From Pseudomonadota bacterium (GTDB lineage: Bacteria; Pseudomonadota; Gammaproteobacteria; Burkholderiales; Thiobacillaceae), in assembly GCA_021826065.1 (NCBI GenBank), contig JAKADY010000001.1, positions 120,092 to 184,091 on the forward strand: a DNA stretch of 64,000 nt. Direction: 5' to 3'. Under the pieces are notes generated by a model, which saw nothing but the letters and a program-made list of their open reading frames with translations, was not told where the DNA came from and searched no databases. The translations under genes were made by a program, and so were the position numbers. Shown piece by piece: positions 1-9,712 of this stretch (position 1 is its first letter; the number at the start of each line of letters is the position of its first letter).

Positions 1-969
<969 letters not shown>

Positions 970-992
970 AAGCCCTCAAGCAACCTACGGTC

Positions 993-1030
993 GCTGTCTC
1001 CTGTAACCTGGCCCCGGTAACCTGAACCCC
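993..1030 (+). repeat. Heptad repeat array in front of malQ
   Basis: Five degenerate 7-bp units (GCTGTCT, CCTGTAA, CCTGGCC, CCGGTAA, CCTGAAC) are followed by CCC and then directly by the malQ ATG at 1031. There is no Shine-Dalgarno sequence. Only the pyrimidine-rich arm seen at the other loci is clear here. Confidence 0.75.
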
Positions 1031-3244
1031 ATGTCCTTCGACGAACGCATCCACCGCCTGGCCGAACGGGCCGGCATTCAGCCCCTGTACCAGGACATCT
1101 GGGGCCACAGCCACGCGGCCAGCCGTGAGGCCAAACAGGTGCTGCTCGCCGCCATGGGCATCGCCTGCGCCGACGAGGCGGCCGCCGAGGCGAGCCTGCG
1201 GCAGTGGGAGGCGGCCGAGTGGCGGGCGCTGCTGCCACCGGTGCAGGTGCACCCCCAGGGGCCGGAACCCGTGCGCATCACCCTGCACCTGCCAGCTGGC
1301 TGGCGCGATCGCAGCGGCCATTGGCAACTGACGCGGGAAAGCGGCGCGACCACGGCGGGGACGTTTCACGCTGGCGAGCTGCCGGAGCTGGCGCGCACCA
1401 CCCTCGACGACGGCGACACTCTCGCCCTGGGCCTGACCCTGCCGCCCTGCGACGAGGCCGGCCATCACCGCCTGCGCCTCAGCCTCGACGGCCTGCCGGA
1501 GGCGCAGATGCCGCTCATCGTCTGTCCCCCCGCCTGCCACCGGCCGCCCGCGCTCGAGGGCGGTGGCCGCGTCTGGGGGGTGAGCGTGCAGCTCTACGGG
1601 GTGCGCTCGCGGCGCAACTGGGGTATGGGCGACTTCACCGATCTGGCCAACCTGGCCACGCTGCTCGGGCAGCAGGGCGCGGCCCTCATCGGCGTGAACC
1701 CCCTGCACGCCCTCTACCCGCACAACCCCGCGCACTGCAGCCCTTACAGCCCAAGCAGCCGGCAATTCCTCAACGTGCTCTACATCGACGTCGAGGCCGT
1801 GCCCGACTTCGCAGAGTGCGCCGAGGTGCAGGCGGCCGTGGCGGCGCCCGCCTTCCAGGCGCGGCTTGCCGACCTGCGCGCCGCCCCCTTGGTCGACTAC
1901 GCCGGGGTGGCGGCGGCGAAATTCCCCCTGCTCGAGCGTCTCTATGCCCACTTCCGCGACCACCACCTGGCCCGGGATACGGCGCGGGCAGCGGAATTCC
2001 ACCGCTTCGTCGCCCAGGGCGGCGAGGACCTCCATCGCTTCGCCCTGTACGAGGCCCTGCAGGCCCACTTCCACGCCCGGGACACGGCGCTCTGGGGCTG
2101 GCCGGTCTGGCCCGAGGACTGGCGCGACCCCGAAAGCCCCGAGGTGGTCGCCTGGGCTGAGGCCAACGCCGAGCTGGTGGAATACCACCTCTACCTGCAA
2201 TGGCTCGCCGCCGAGCAGCTCGAGCGGGCAGCGCAGGCGGTGCGCGCCAGTGGGATGGCGGTCGGCCTGTACCTGGACCTCGCCGTCGGGGTCGACCGCG
2301 GCGGTGCCGACACCTGGATCCACCGCGATCTCTACGCCTTCGAGGCGAGCGTGGGCGCGCCGCCGGACGACTTCAACCTGCATGGCCAGGACTGGGGCCT
2401 ACCGCCGCTCATCCCGCACCGGTTGCGCGCGGCCGCCTACGCCCCACTCATCAGCACGCTGCGCGCCAACATGGCCGCCGCCGGGGCGCTGCGCATCGAC
2501 CATGTGATGGCGCTGATGCGGCTATACTGGGTGCCGCCCGGCCTGCGCGCCGATCAGGGCGTCTATGTCGCCTATCCGCTGCAGGACCTCGTCGGCATCC
2601 TCGCCCTGGAGAGCCGGCGCGCCCACTGCCTCGTCGTCGGCGAGGACCTCGGCACCGTGCCGGACGCCATGCGTGCCGCCATGCACGAGCGCGACATCCT
2701 TGCCTACCGGCTGTTCTATTTCGAGAAACATTGGGAGGGCGACCACCGCTTCAAGGCCCCGCACGAGATCGGCCATGGCGCCTTGGTGGCCGCCAGCACC
2801 CACGACCTGCCCACGCTGTGCGGATTCTGGCGCGGCAGCGACCTGGAGTGGCGCGCCCGCCTGAATCTCTTTCCCTCCGAGGCCATGCGCGAGGCACAGA
2901 TCGTCACCCGCGCCCAGGACCGCGCCCGGCTGCTCTGGGCCTTGCACTGCGAGGGCCTGTTGCCCGAGGGCGTCTCGCTTGACCCAGCGCAGGTGCCGGA
3001 GATGACGCACGCGCTGAGGCTGGCCATCCACCGCTATCTCGCCCGCAGTGCCGCCCCCATACTCCTGGTACAGGCCGAGGACCTGCTGGGCGAGGTGGAA
3101 CAGGCCAACCTGCCAGGCACGGTGGCTGAACACCCCAACTGGCGTCGCAAGCTCTCCCTGCCACTGGAGGACTGGGCAACAGACGCACGCATCGTCGAGA
3201 CCGCCCGCGCCCTCTCCGCCGAGCGCGGCCATCCCATTGATTGA
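1031..3244 (+). CDS. malQ: 4-alpha-glucanotransferase (amylomaltase), long form
   Basis: MalQ transfers alpha-1,4-glucan segments between maltodextrins and releases glucose (GH77). The 737 residues match the long proteobacterial form, which has an N-terminal extension of about 150 residues before the barrel. The barrel begins with WGVSVQLYGVRSRRNWGMGDF. Catalytic motifs are visible as LRIDHVMALMRLYWVPPG near residue 489 (nucleophile Asp), VVGEDLGTVP near 536 (acid/base Glu) and STHDLPTLCGFW near 591. The ATG at 1031 follows a heptad repeat array without a Shine-Dalgarno. It lies 61 bp behind glgX on the same strand, so the two probably form a glycogen/maltodextrin unit. Nothing in the frame looks broken. 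Confidence 0.96.
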   Translation: MSFDERIHRLAERAGIQPLYQDIWGHSHAASREAKQVLLAAMGIACADEAAAEASLRQWEAAEWRALLPPVQVHPQGPEPVRITLHLPAGWRDRSGHWQLTRESGATTAGTFHAGELPELARTTLDDGDTLALGLTLPPCDEAGHHRLRLSLDGLPEAQMPLIVCPPACHRPPALEGGGRVWGVSVQLYGVRSRRNWGMGDFTDLANLATLLGQQGAALIGVNPLHALYPHNPAHCSPYSPSSRQFLNVLYIDVEAVPDFAECAEVQAAVAAPAFQARLADLRAAPLVDYAGVAAAKFPLLERLYAHFRDHHLARDTARAAEFHRFVAQGGEDLHRFALYEALQAHFHARDTALWGWPVWPEDWRDPESPEVVAWAEANAELVEYHLYLQWLAAEQLERAAQAVRASGMAVGLYLDLAVGVDRGGADTWIHRDLYAFEASVGAPPDDFNLHGQDWGLPPLIPHRLRAAAYAPLISTLRANMAAAGALRIDHVMALMRLYWVPPGLRADQGVYVAYPLQDLVGILALESRRAHCLVVGEDLGTVPDAMRAAMHERDILAYRLFYFEKHWEGDHRFKAPHEIGHGALVAASTHDLPTLCGFWRGSDLEWRARLNLFPSEAMREAQIVTRAQDRARLLWALHCEGLLPEGVSLDPAQVPEMTHALRLAIHRYLARSAAPILLVQAEDLLGEVEQANLPGTVAEHPNWRRKLSLPLEDWATDARIVETARALSAERGHPID

Positions 3245-3270
3245 AAAGGCGATTTCGAGCGCCTGCGGGA

Positions 3271-3298
3271 TTGAATTCCGGCGTTCTTGCTCTATATA
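3271..3298 (+). promoter_or_regulatory. Candidate promoter of the hsp20 gene
   Basis: TTGAAT at 3271-3276 and TATATA at 3293-3298 are 16 bp apart and lie 33 bp before the preferred start codon. The -10 is embedded in the small palindrome CTCTATATAGAG. I could not find a convincing sigma-32 pair (CTTGAAA with CCCCAT), so heat-shock control is not shown by the sequence. Confidence 0.4.
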
Positions 3299-3331
3299 GA
3301 GAGTGAAGCAGTAACAACAAAGGAGGTGACC

Positions 3332-3847
3332 ATGAGCGAAGAAGTCCGTAAAGAGGAAGTGGCCGTGCGTCCGGCCGAGGGTGGTCAAGTGCAGAAGGCG
3401 GCGCCCGCGCGCTGGCTGAGCCCGTTCGAGGAGATGGAAAGGCTTATGGATGAGTTCTTCCCGCGCGGCTGGTTGCGGCGTTGGGAATGGCCCGCCTTCC
3501 CCGAGTTGTCCCGTCGCTTCGAGTTCAGGATGCCCAAGGTCGACATCATCGACCGGGCCGAGGAGGTGGTGGTCAAGGCCGAGCTGCCGGGCATCGACAA
3601 GAAGGACCTGGACGTCACCGTGACGGGCGACACCATCACCATCAAGGGCCAGACCCGGCATGAGGAGAAAGAGGAGAAGGGCGACTACTTCCGCAGCGAG
3701 ATCTCGCGCGGTAGCTTCTCCCGTACCCTGGTGCTCCCCGCTGCGGTCGATGCCGCCCGCGCCAAGGCCACGTTCAAGGACGGCCTGCTGGAGGTGACGC
3801 TGCCCAAGAAGGAAGAGGCCAAACGCCAGAGTGTGACCATAGAATGA
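3332..3847 (+). CDS. Small heat shock protein, Hsp20/alpha-crystallin family
   Basis: This is an ATP-independent holdase chaperone of 171 residues. The alpha-crystallin domain spans roughly residues 60-165, with LPGIDKKDLDVTVTGDTITIKG-type strands and the C-terminal signature ATFKDGLLEVTLPK. The N-terminal arm contains PFEEMERLMDEFFPRGWLRRW, typical of class A Hsp20. A start 45 bp further upstream is possible, but a near-perfect Shine-Dalgarno (AAGGAGGTG at 3320-3328) lies just before the ATG at 3332. The gene has its own candidate promoter and ends 20 bp before a strong terminator. The C-terminal IxI motif is not clear; the protein ends RQSVTIE. Confidence 0.93.
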   Translation: MSEEVRKEEVAVRPAEGGQVQKAAPARWLSPFEEMERLMDEFFPRGWLRRWEWPAFPELSRRFEFRMPKVDIIDRAEEVVVKAELPGIDKKDLDVTVTGDTITIKGQTRHEEKEEKGDYFRSEISRGSFSRTLVLPAAVDAARAKATFKDGLLEVTLPKKEEAKRQSVTIE

Positions 3848-6473
3848 CGGCACACTGAGATGGCGAGACCGGGCCAGAGGCCCGGTTTTTTTCATGCAGC
3901 CGCCGACTCGCCCACATAGCCATCCCCGAGCCCCGGGTGATCGGCGCGCGGGGTGTCCAGGGGTAGCCCTGCACCAGATCGACACCGAAGGCGCGCAGCA
4001 ATTGCAGGCTGCGCGCATCCTCGACAAACTCCGCCACCGTGACCCGGCCCATGCCGCGTGCCACGTCGGTGATCGCCTTGACGAAGATCTGGTTGTCGCG
4101 GTCGTCCGGCAGGCTGCGGATGAACATGCCGTCGATCTTGACCGTGTCCACCGGCAGGTGTTTGAGGTAGGCGAAGGAGGAGAAGCCGCTGCCGAAGTCG
4201 TCCAGGCAGATGTGGCAGCCGGTCAGGCGCAAGGCCTCGATGAAGCGCTGGGCGTCGGCCAGGTCGGTCACCGCACTGGTCTCGGTGAGCTCCACCATCA
4301 AGCGGTGCGCGGCCACCCCGTGGCGGCGCAGCAGGTCGGCGATGTACTGCGGCAGGCTGGGGTCGTCGAAGGAGCGCCCGGAGATGTTGACCGCCAGCGG
4401 CGGCATGTCGGGCCGCTCGCCCAGCAGGCGGATGGCCTCGGCCAGGACCCAGCGGTCGATCTCCAGGATGCGGCCGCTCTTCTCCGCCACCGGGATGAAG
4501 CGGCCGGGCATGATCATGCTGTCGGGCCGCTCCTCGTCGACCATGCGCACCAGCGCCTCCAGATGCGAGAGGGCGCCGTCGCGGGCGCGATAGACACCCT
4601 GGAAGTGCAGGCGCAGTAGCCCCTTGGCCAGGGCATGGTCGATGCGGTCGTTCCAGGTCAGATGGTGCACCATGGCCGGCAGGGCGTCTTGTTCCGGACT
4701 GTAGATACGCCAGGTGTTCTTGCCGGCCTGTTTGGCCTGGTACATCGCGGCGTCGGCGTGCGTGATCAGGGCGTCGGCGTCGGTGCCGTGCATGGGGTAG
4801 AGGGCGATGCCGAGGCTGCTGGTGAGCCGCAGGTTTTGCCCCTCGAAGCGGAAGGGGATGGCGCCCACTGCGCGCACGATGCGCTCGGCCAGCTGGATGA
4901 CCTCCTGCTCGCGGGCGTTGGGCACCAGCAGGGCGAACTCGTCCCCACCCAGGCGGGCAAGCGTCTCGTTGCGCCGCACTAGGGCGTTGACCTCGCTGGC
5001 CACGCGGATCAGCAGGGCATCGCCGGCGCGGTGGCCGAAGGTGTCGTTGATCACCTTGAACTCGTCGAGGTCGAAAAACAACAAGGCCCCCATCGTCGCA
5101 TTGCGCTCGCATTCGGCCAGCATGCGGCCGAGCTCCTGTTGGAAGCGGTGCCGGTTGTACAGCCCCGTGAGCGAGTCGCGCTCGGCCAGATAGGCGAGCT
5201 GCTGGGCGGTCTGGCGCTCGTGGGTGACGTCTTCGTAGATCCACAGCTGGCCGATGTAGCGCCCCTCCGCGTCGCGCACCGGGTAATTTAGCTGGGTCAC
5301 CACACGGCCGTCGGCCATGGGGATCTCCAGGCTGTGAGTCGCCCCGCCCTGGAAGGGCGGGGCCTCCTCGCCACAAGCTTGAACGGGGCCTGCGGCCCCC
5401 GGTTGACGCTTCGTCTCACTGACGCTCGACCCGTGGTCGGAGACCTCGCGCGTCTCCAACACCGCCAGCATGTGGCGCGAGAAGTGGTCCGGCCGCGCCA
5501 GGGTGCTGGTCGACTGGGCCAGCACCGCGTTGACCGGCAGGCCCACCAGGTGGCTGGTCTCCGGCACCATCCAGATGCGGCGGAAGGCCGGGTTGTGATA
5601 GACGACCCGGCCGTCGGCGCCGACGAACAGGATGCCCAGGTTCATGGCGGCGAGCAGGGCGTGCAGCCGTGCCCGCTCCTCGCCGGCCTCCTGGGCGTAG
5701 CGGCGCTGCTCCGCCTCCGAGCGCGATAGACTGGACAAGGCCTGGCGCAGGTCCTCCTCGGTGGCGGTGAGTTCCTGCAGCCTGGCCTCGATGGCGTCGA
5801 TCATGTGGTTGAAGGCCTGGGCGAGCTGGCCCACCTCGTCCCGGGAGCGCACCGGCACGGTGGTGTCCAGCCGCCCGGCGGTCACCGCCTGGCTGGCGCG
5901 AGTGAGCTCGGCAAGATGGCGGGTGAGCCAGATGCCCAGGACGGTGAGGAGGACGATGGAGAGCAGGATCTCGGCGCTGGCGATCAACACGCTCTGGCGC
6001 AGCAGGTGGTCGTGCGCCTGCTGCAGGAAGGCGGCCGACAGGCCATAGGCCAGCCGGCCGTACTCCCGGTCCGCCATGCGGATGGGCACCACCAGGTCGA
6101 AGCGCCCGTCGCGCACCGCCCGCAGGGAGAGCTCCGGGCTGGGCGGCGGCAGGGCCTGATCGGCGGGCCAGCCGGCCTGGGCGATGCGCTGGCCGTCGCG
6201 GTCGATCAGGACCAGATAGGTGATCCCTTCCCGGCGCTGGCTTTCCTCCAGGATCTCCTGCAGGCTGGCGTAGTCGCGCTGGACCAGAGGGGCGGCCAGG
6301 GCGGCGTTGAACAGGACGTTGAGCTCCTCCACCCGCAGCCGAGCCTGCTGCATGAGGCTGTCGTTGGAAAGACGCAGGCTGTTGGCCACCAGGAGGGTCA
6401 GCATGATCACCTCCACGACGACGCTGGCCAGCACCAGCTTGGTGCGCAGCCGGATGGCCCTGGACGCGTTCAT
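3774..6473 (-). CDS. Membrane GGDEF/EAL protein with HAMP and PAS, 3' end apparently frameshifted
   Basis: A cyclic-di-GMP turnover protein. Two transmembrane helices (about residues 12-31 and 162-182) flank a periplasmic sensor region. These are followed by HAMP (about 185-240), a PAS domain (about 270-420), GGDEF with LARLGGDEFALLVP near 509, and EAL starting with LEALVRM near 639. Both catalytic motifs look intact, so synthase and phosphodiesterase activity are possible. The open frame runs through the hsp20 terminator and 74 bp into the hsp20 gene. A one-base deletion near 3957-3963 is likely: in the other frame the EAL tail continues as LDTPRADHPGLGDGYVGESAA and stops at 3892-3894, at the edge of the terminator. 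The intact product would be about 860 residues. The gene overlaps the upstream binding-protein gene by 4 bp (ATGA). Confidence 0.88.
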   Translation of the reverse strand: MNASRAIRLRTKLVLASVVVEVIMLTLLVANSLRLSNDSLMQQARLRVEELNVLFNAALAAPLVQRDYASLQEILEESQRREGITYLVLIDRDGQRIAQAGWPADQALPPPSPELSLRAVRDGRFDLVVPIRMADREYGRLAYGLSAAFLQQAHDHLLRQSVLIASAEILLSIVLLTVLGIWLTRHLAELTRASQAVTAGRLDTTVPVRSRDEVGQLAQAFNHMIDAIEARLQELTATEEDLRQALSSLSRSEAEQRRYAQEAGEERARLHALLAAMNLGILFVGADGRVVYHNPAFRRIWMVPETSHLVGLPVNAVLAQSTSTLARPDHFSRHMLAVLETREVSDHGSSVSETKRQPGAAGPVQACGEEAPPFQGGATHSLEIPMADGRVVTQLNYPVRDAEGRYIGQLWIYEDVTHERQTAQQLAYLAERDSLTGLYNRHRFQQELGRMLAECERNATMGALLFFDLDEFKVINDTFGHRAGDALLIRVASEVNALVRRNETLARLGGDEFALLVPNAREQEVIQLAERIVRAVGAIPFRFEGQNLRLTSSLGIALYPMHGTDADALITHADAAMYQAKQAGKNTWRIYSPEQDALPAMVHHLTWNDRIDHALAKGLLRLHFQGVYRARDGALSHLEALVRMVDEERPDSMIMPGRFIPVAEKSGRILEIDRWVLAEAIRLLGERPDMPPLAVNISGRSFDDPSLPQYIADLLRRHGVAAHRLMVELTETSAVTDLADAQRFIEALRLTGCHICLDDFGSGFSSFAYLKHLPVDTVKIDGMFIRSLPDDRDNQIFVKAITDVARGMGRVTVAEFVEDARSLQLLRAFGVDLVQGYPWTPRAPITRGSGMAMWASRRLHEKNRASGPVSPSQCAVILWSHSGVWPLPSWAASPPAGRP
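3868..3892 (+). terminator. Rho-independent terminator after hsp20
   Basis: An 8-bp perfect stem (ACCGGGCC / GGCCCGGT) with a 3-nt loop is followed by six T. It separates hsp20 from the convergent GGDEF/EAL gene. Confidence 0.9.
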
Positions 6474-7372
6474 GGGGTGGCGCGCAGGAGCCGGGCCACC
6501 TCTCGCGCCGCGGGGTCGAGTGCGCGCAGCTCGGCGGCACCGATCTCGCGCAGCCCCTCATAGCCGGTCCTCGCCAGGAATTCGCGGCCTTCCGGGCTGT
6601 CCGGGAAACTGAGCAGCAGGGCCTTGATCCGCTCCGCCTCCCGGCCCAGGCGCGGATGGGCGACCCACACCAGCGCCGGCACAGGGGGCAGCTCCATGTA
6701 CACTGCCAGCTTGTCGCGCAGGGCGTCGGGCCAGGCACGCATGCCCGCCGGCGAGGTGAGGCCCAGCAGGGCCTCGCCGCTGGCAACGGCGTGGGCGACA
6801 CTGTTGTGGCTGCGCGCATCGACCACGCGGAAGTCGCGCTCGGGCCTGAGCCCTTGCCCTTCCAGCCAGTGCAGGGCCTGCAGCACGATGAGGGCTAAGG
6901 GGTCGAATATGGCAAGCCGCTGCCCGCGCAACTCGGCAACAGAACGCACCGGTCGCGCCCGCGCCATGATCACCACGGCCCGGTTGACCGCCCGGTAGGT
7001 GGCCAGGGGCTGCATCTGCTGCTCGGTCTGGGCAAGACGGGCGAGGTGGGAGGCGGTGAGGGCCAGGTCATAGGACCCGGCTTCGGTCTCACGGTGAAAG
7101 GCGCGGAAATCGGCCGCCGTGTGCATGACCACGGGCCGCCCCAGCTGCCGCTCCAGGTAGTCGCGCAGGGGCTGATAGTGGGTGAGCAGGGTGCGGGTGC
7201 TCAAGGTCGGCAGCAGGCCGACCTTCAGTGCCTCCGTGCCCTGCGCCAGGGCGGTGTCGGGCAGCCCGCCGGTGAGCGCCAGGCAGGCGGCCAAGACGGA
7301 CAGGACGCGCAGGAAGGACCGCCGCGCCGGAGAAACCGGGCGGGTGTGGCGGGCGGGGTTGCCGGGACTCAT
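6470..7372 (-). CDS. PhnD-like periplasmic substrate-binding protein
   Basis: A 300-residue exported binding protein of the phosphate/phosphite/phosphonate (PhnD) type. The N-terminus holds a long signal peptide with arginines at residues 17-18, ending around ALAQ near residue 44. The mature protein begins EALKVGLLPTLSTRTLLTHYQPLRDYLE, a pattern usual for this family. No ABC permease or ATPase is nearby. Instead its stop overlaps the start of the GGDEF/EAL gene, so it probably acts as the periplasmic sensor partner of that protein rather than in uptake. The ligand is not predictable from the sequence. Confidence 0.82.
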   Translation of the reverse strand: MSPGNPARHTRPVSPARRSFLRVLSVLAACLALTGGLPDTALAQGTEALKVGLLPTLSTRTLLTHYQPLRDYLERQLGRPVVMHTAADFRAFHRETEAGSYDLALTASHLARLAQTEQQMQPLATYRAVNRAVVIMARARPVRSVAELRGQRLAIFDPLALIVLQALHWLEGQGLRPERDFRVVDARSHNSVAHAVASGEALLGLTSPAGMRAWPDALRDKLAVYMELPPVPALVWVAHPRLGREAERIKALLLSFPDSPEGREFLARTGYEGLREIGAAELRALDPAAREVARLLRATP

Positions 7373-7448
7373 GTGCTACGGACTCTCGACGGCTCGACGC
7401 TATAACGGCCGTATGCCCGGAAACTTGAGCCGAGGGCTCAGAGCGCCC

Positions 7449-8747
7449 TCAGAGTGTCTTGACCAGGACCTTGGAGCGCCGCTGCCAGTTGTACAGGGCC
7501 TTGCGCGGGGCCGGCAGGTCCTCGGGAGTGGCCTGTACGAAGCCGCGCTCGAGGAACCAGTGGGCGGTGCGGGTGGTGAGCACGAACAGCCGCGTGAGGC
7601 CCTGTTCGCGCGCGGCCTCCTCCACCGCGGCGAGCAGCGCCTCGCCGCGGCCGCTGCCCTGGAACTCGGGGTCGACGGCGAGGCAGGCCATCTCGCCCGC
7701 TCTCGCCTCGGGGAAGGGGTAGAGGGCCACGCAGCCGATGACGCGGCCGTCCAGCTCGGCGACGAAGAAGCGCTCGATCTCGCGCTCCAGCAGCTCGCGC
7801 GGCCGGTGCACCAGGATGCCGGCCGCCTCGAGCGGCTCGATGAGCGCGAGGATGCCGCCCACGTCGGCGATGGTGGCCGGCCGCAGGTTCTCCACCGTCT
7901 CGCGCGTGAGCATACAGCCCACCCCCTCGTGCGTGAAGAGCTCCGCCAGCAGCGCCCCGTCCACGTCGGCGCTGATCAAATGCACGCGCGCCACCCCCTG
8001 GCGACAGGCACGTATGGCGTGCGGCAGGTAGAGCTTGAAGTCACCCTCGGGCAGCTCGCGCAGCAGGCGCTGCGCCTGCCGGACGGTGAGTCGGCTTAAG
8101 CGCCGGCCGCGGGCATCGACTGCGTCGCCCACATCCAGGATGAAGATCAGCTTGTCGGCGTTGAGGGCGATAGCCACCTCGGTGGCGACGTCCTCCAGGG
8201 TCAGGTTGAAGACCTCGCCGGTGGGTGAGTAGCCGAGCGGCGAGAGCAGCACGATCTCGCCGGCGGCGAGCCGCGCGCGGATGGCCTCGGCCGCCACCTT
8301 GCGCACCTCGCCGGTGAACATCAGGTCGACCCCGTCCACCACGCCGGCCGGCCGGGCGATGACGAAATTCCCCCCCGCCACGCGGATCTCCGCGCCGGCC
8401 ATGGGCGTGTTGGGTAACCCCAGCGAGAGCAGGGTCTCGATCTCGATGCGCGCCGTGCCGACCGCCTCCTTGACGCATTCGAGCGCCGCGGCGTCGGTCA
8501 CGCGCAGGTCGCGCACGTAGCGGATGGTGAGCGCCCGCGCCGCCAGCCGCGCCTCCACTTGCGGCCGCACCCCGTGCACCAGCACCAGGTGCACGCCCAG
8601 GGCGTTGAGCAGGTTGACATCGTGGATCAAGTCCACGAAGTCCTCCCGCAGCATGGCGTCACCGCCGAAGGCGATGACGAAGGTCTTGCCACGAAAGGCG
8701 TGGATGTAAGGGGCGGCGGCGCGGAACCAATCGACGAAATCGGACAT
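7449..8747 (-). CDS. argA: Amino-acid N-acetyltransferase (N-acetylglutamate synthase)
   Basis: ArgA makes N-acetyl-L-glutamate from acetyl-CoA and glutamate, the first step of arginine synthesis. The 432 residues hold an N-terminal amino-acid-kinase-fold domain (about 1-285, starting FVDWFRAAAPYIHAFRGKTFVIAFGGDA) and a C-terminal GNAT domain (about 290-432, with VDPEFQGSGRGEALL for acetyl-CoA binding). The start at 8747 gives the usual N-terminus MSDFVDWFRAAAPYIHAF; a longer open frame upstream is not supported. Only three bases separate the ATG from a seven-unit heptad repeat array, with no Shine-Dalgarno. rsmE lies upstream on the same strand. Confidence 0.95.
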   Translation of the reverse strand: MSDFVDWFRAAAPYIHAFRGKTFVIAFGGDAMLREDFVDLIHDVNLLNALGVHLVLVHGVRPQVEARLAARALTIRYVRDLRVTDAAALECVKEAVGTARIEIETLLSLGLPNTPMAGAEIRVAGGNFVIARPAGVVDGVDLMFTGEVRKVAAEAIRARLAAGEIVLLSPLGYSPTGEVFNLTLEDVATEVAIALNADKLIFILDVGDAVDARGRRLSRLTVRQAQRLLRELPEGDFKLYLPHAIRACRQGVARVHLISADVDGALLAELFTHEGVGCMLTRETVENLRPATIADVGGILALIEPLEAAGILVHRPRELLEREIERFFVAELDGRVIGCVALYPFPEARAGEMACLAVDPEFQGSGRGEALLAAVEEAAREQGLTRLFVLTTRTAHWFLERGFVQATPEDLPAPRKALYNWQRRSKVLVKTL

Positions 8748-8750
8748 AGG

Positions 8751-8928
8751 GGTACAGGGTACAGGGGACAGGTTACAGGGTACAGAGGACAGGGTACAGA
8801 AGGGTTTGCGCGCCGCGCAGCGGCGCGGCGTGATGCGCAGGCGAAGTTGGCCTGCCGACACGCGACCGCGCGGCAAAGCCGCGCGCAAGCCCACTGTACC
8901 CTGTAACCTGTCCCCTGCTAACTGTCCC
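8751..8928. repeat. Inverted heptad arrays around GC palindromes, rsmE-argA junction
   Basis: Seven units of the GGTACAG type fill 8751-8799 and five units of the CTGTACC type fill 8894-8928. The arms contain a perfect 21-bp inverted repeat (8765-8785 against 8894-8914). Between them lie two GC-rich palindromes (about 8808-8830 and 8864-8886). The outermost unit of the right arm encodes the last residues and stop codon of rsmE. The left arm reads pyrimidine-rich on the argA coding strand and ends 3 bp before its start codon. Confidence 0.85.
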
Positions 8929-9649
8929 CCCACAACGCCTGCATGGCCGCCAGCGCCGCCACGGCCGCGGTCTCCGTGCGCAGGATGCGCGGGCCCAGGT
9001 TGATGGGCTGGAAGCCACGCTCGATCGCCGCTTTCCGCTCGGCCGGGTCCAAGCCCCCCTCGGGGCCGGCCAGCAGCACGAGCGGCGCCACGGGCGGCGG
9101 CAGGTCGCGCAGCCGTGTACTGGCGGCGGGGTCGAGCAGCAGGCGCAGGCCGATTTCGGCCTCGGCGGTGGCGAGCCAGTCGTTGAAATCGCGGATCTCC
9201 TCCACCACCGGCAGCCGCACACGGCCACACTGTTCGCAGGCCGACATCACCACCCCCTGCCAGTGGGCGCGGCGCCGCACGCGCTTGTCCGCGTCGAGGC
9301 GCACCACCGTGCGGCGCATGGTCAGGGGCTGGATGCGGGCGATCCCCAGCTCGACCGCCTTCTGCAGGGTGTAGTCCATGCGCTCGCCGCTGGAGATGCC
9401 CTGCGCGAGCGTCACCGTGAGCGGCGACTCGCGGCTGACCGCCCGGCAGGACAGCACGCGCGCCTGGGCCTCGCGCCCGCCCTGGACGAGCTCGGCCTCA
9501 CACTCCGTCCCGTCGCCATTGAAGAGCACCAGGCCATCGCCCACGCGCAGGCGTAGCGCCCCCAGGGCGTGGCGGCTCACCGTCTCGGTGAGCCGCGCCG
9601 TCTGGCCGGGTGCGAGCGGGATGGGACAGTAGAAACGGGCGATGGCCAT
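8918..9649 (-). CDS. rsmE: 16S rRNA m3U1498 methyltransferase
   Basis: RsmE methylates U1498 of 16S rRNA using S-adenosylmethionine. The 243 residues show the N-terminal PUA-like domain (MAIARFYCPIPL to about residue 70) and the C-terminal SPOUT knot with LLAGPEGGLDPAE and LGPRILRTETAAVAALA. The start at 9649 gives the family's normal N-terminus; the longer upstream open frame would overlap the divergent gene at 9713. The last codons (GDS and stop) lie inside the heptad repeat arm at 8894-8928. This suggests that the repeat spread into the end of the gene or that the stop arose within it. Confidence 0.95.
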   Translation of the reverse strand: MAIARFYCPIPLAPGQTARLTETVSRHALGALRLRVGDGLVLFNGDGTECEAELVQGGREAQARVLSCRAVSRESPLTVTLAQGISSGERMDYTLQKAVELGIARIQPLTMRRTVVRLDADKRVRRRAHWQGVVMSACEQCGRVRLPVVEEIRDFNDWLATAEAEIGLRLLLDPAASTRLRDLPPPVAPLVLLAGPEGGLDPAERKAAIERGFQPINLGPRILRTETAAVAALAAMQALWGDS

Positions 9650-9712
9650 GCGTGCGCAAGAATCGGGCTCGGTATTGGTATCATCCGGCCAGCGAGTGAC
9701 AGGAGGCAAGCC

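Noticed and set aside
3241..3275. A sigma-32 heat-shock promoter before hsp20
   Set aside because: A TTGAAA-like element is present, but no CCCCAT-type -10 lies at the right distance.
8748..9230. Upstream extension of argA by 161 codons
   Set aside because: It is translated from the repeat arrays and the antisense of rsmE; the family N-terminus begins at 8747.
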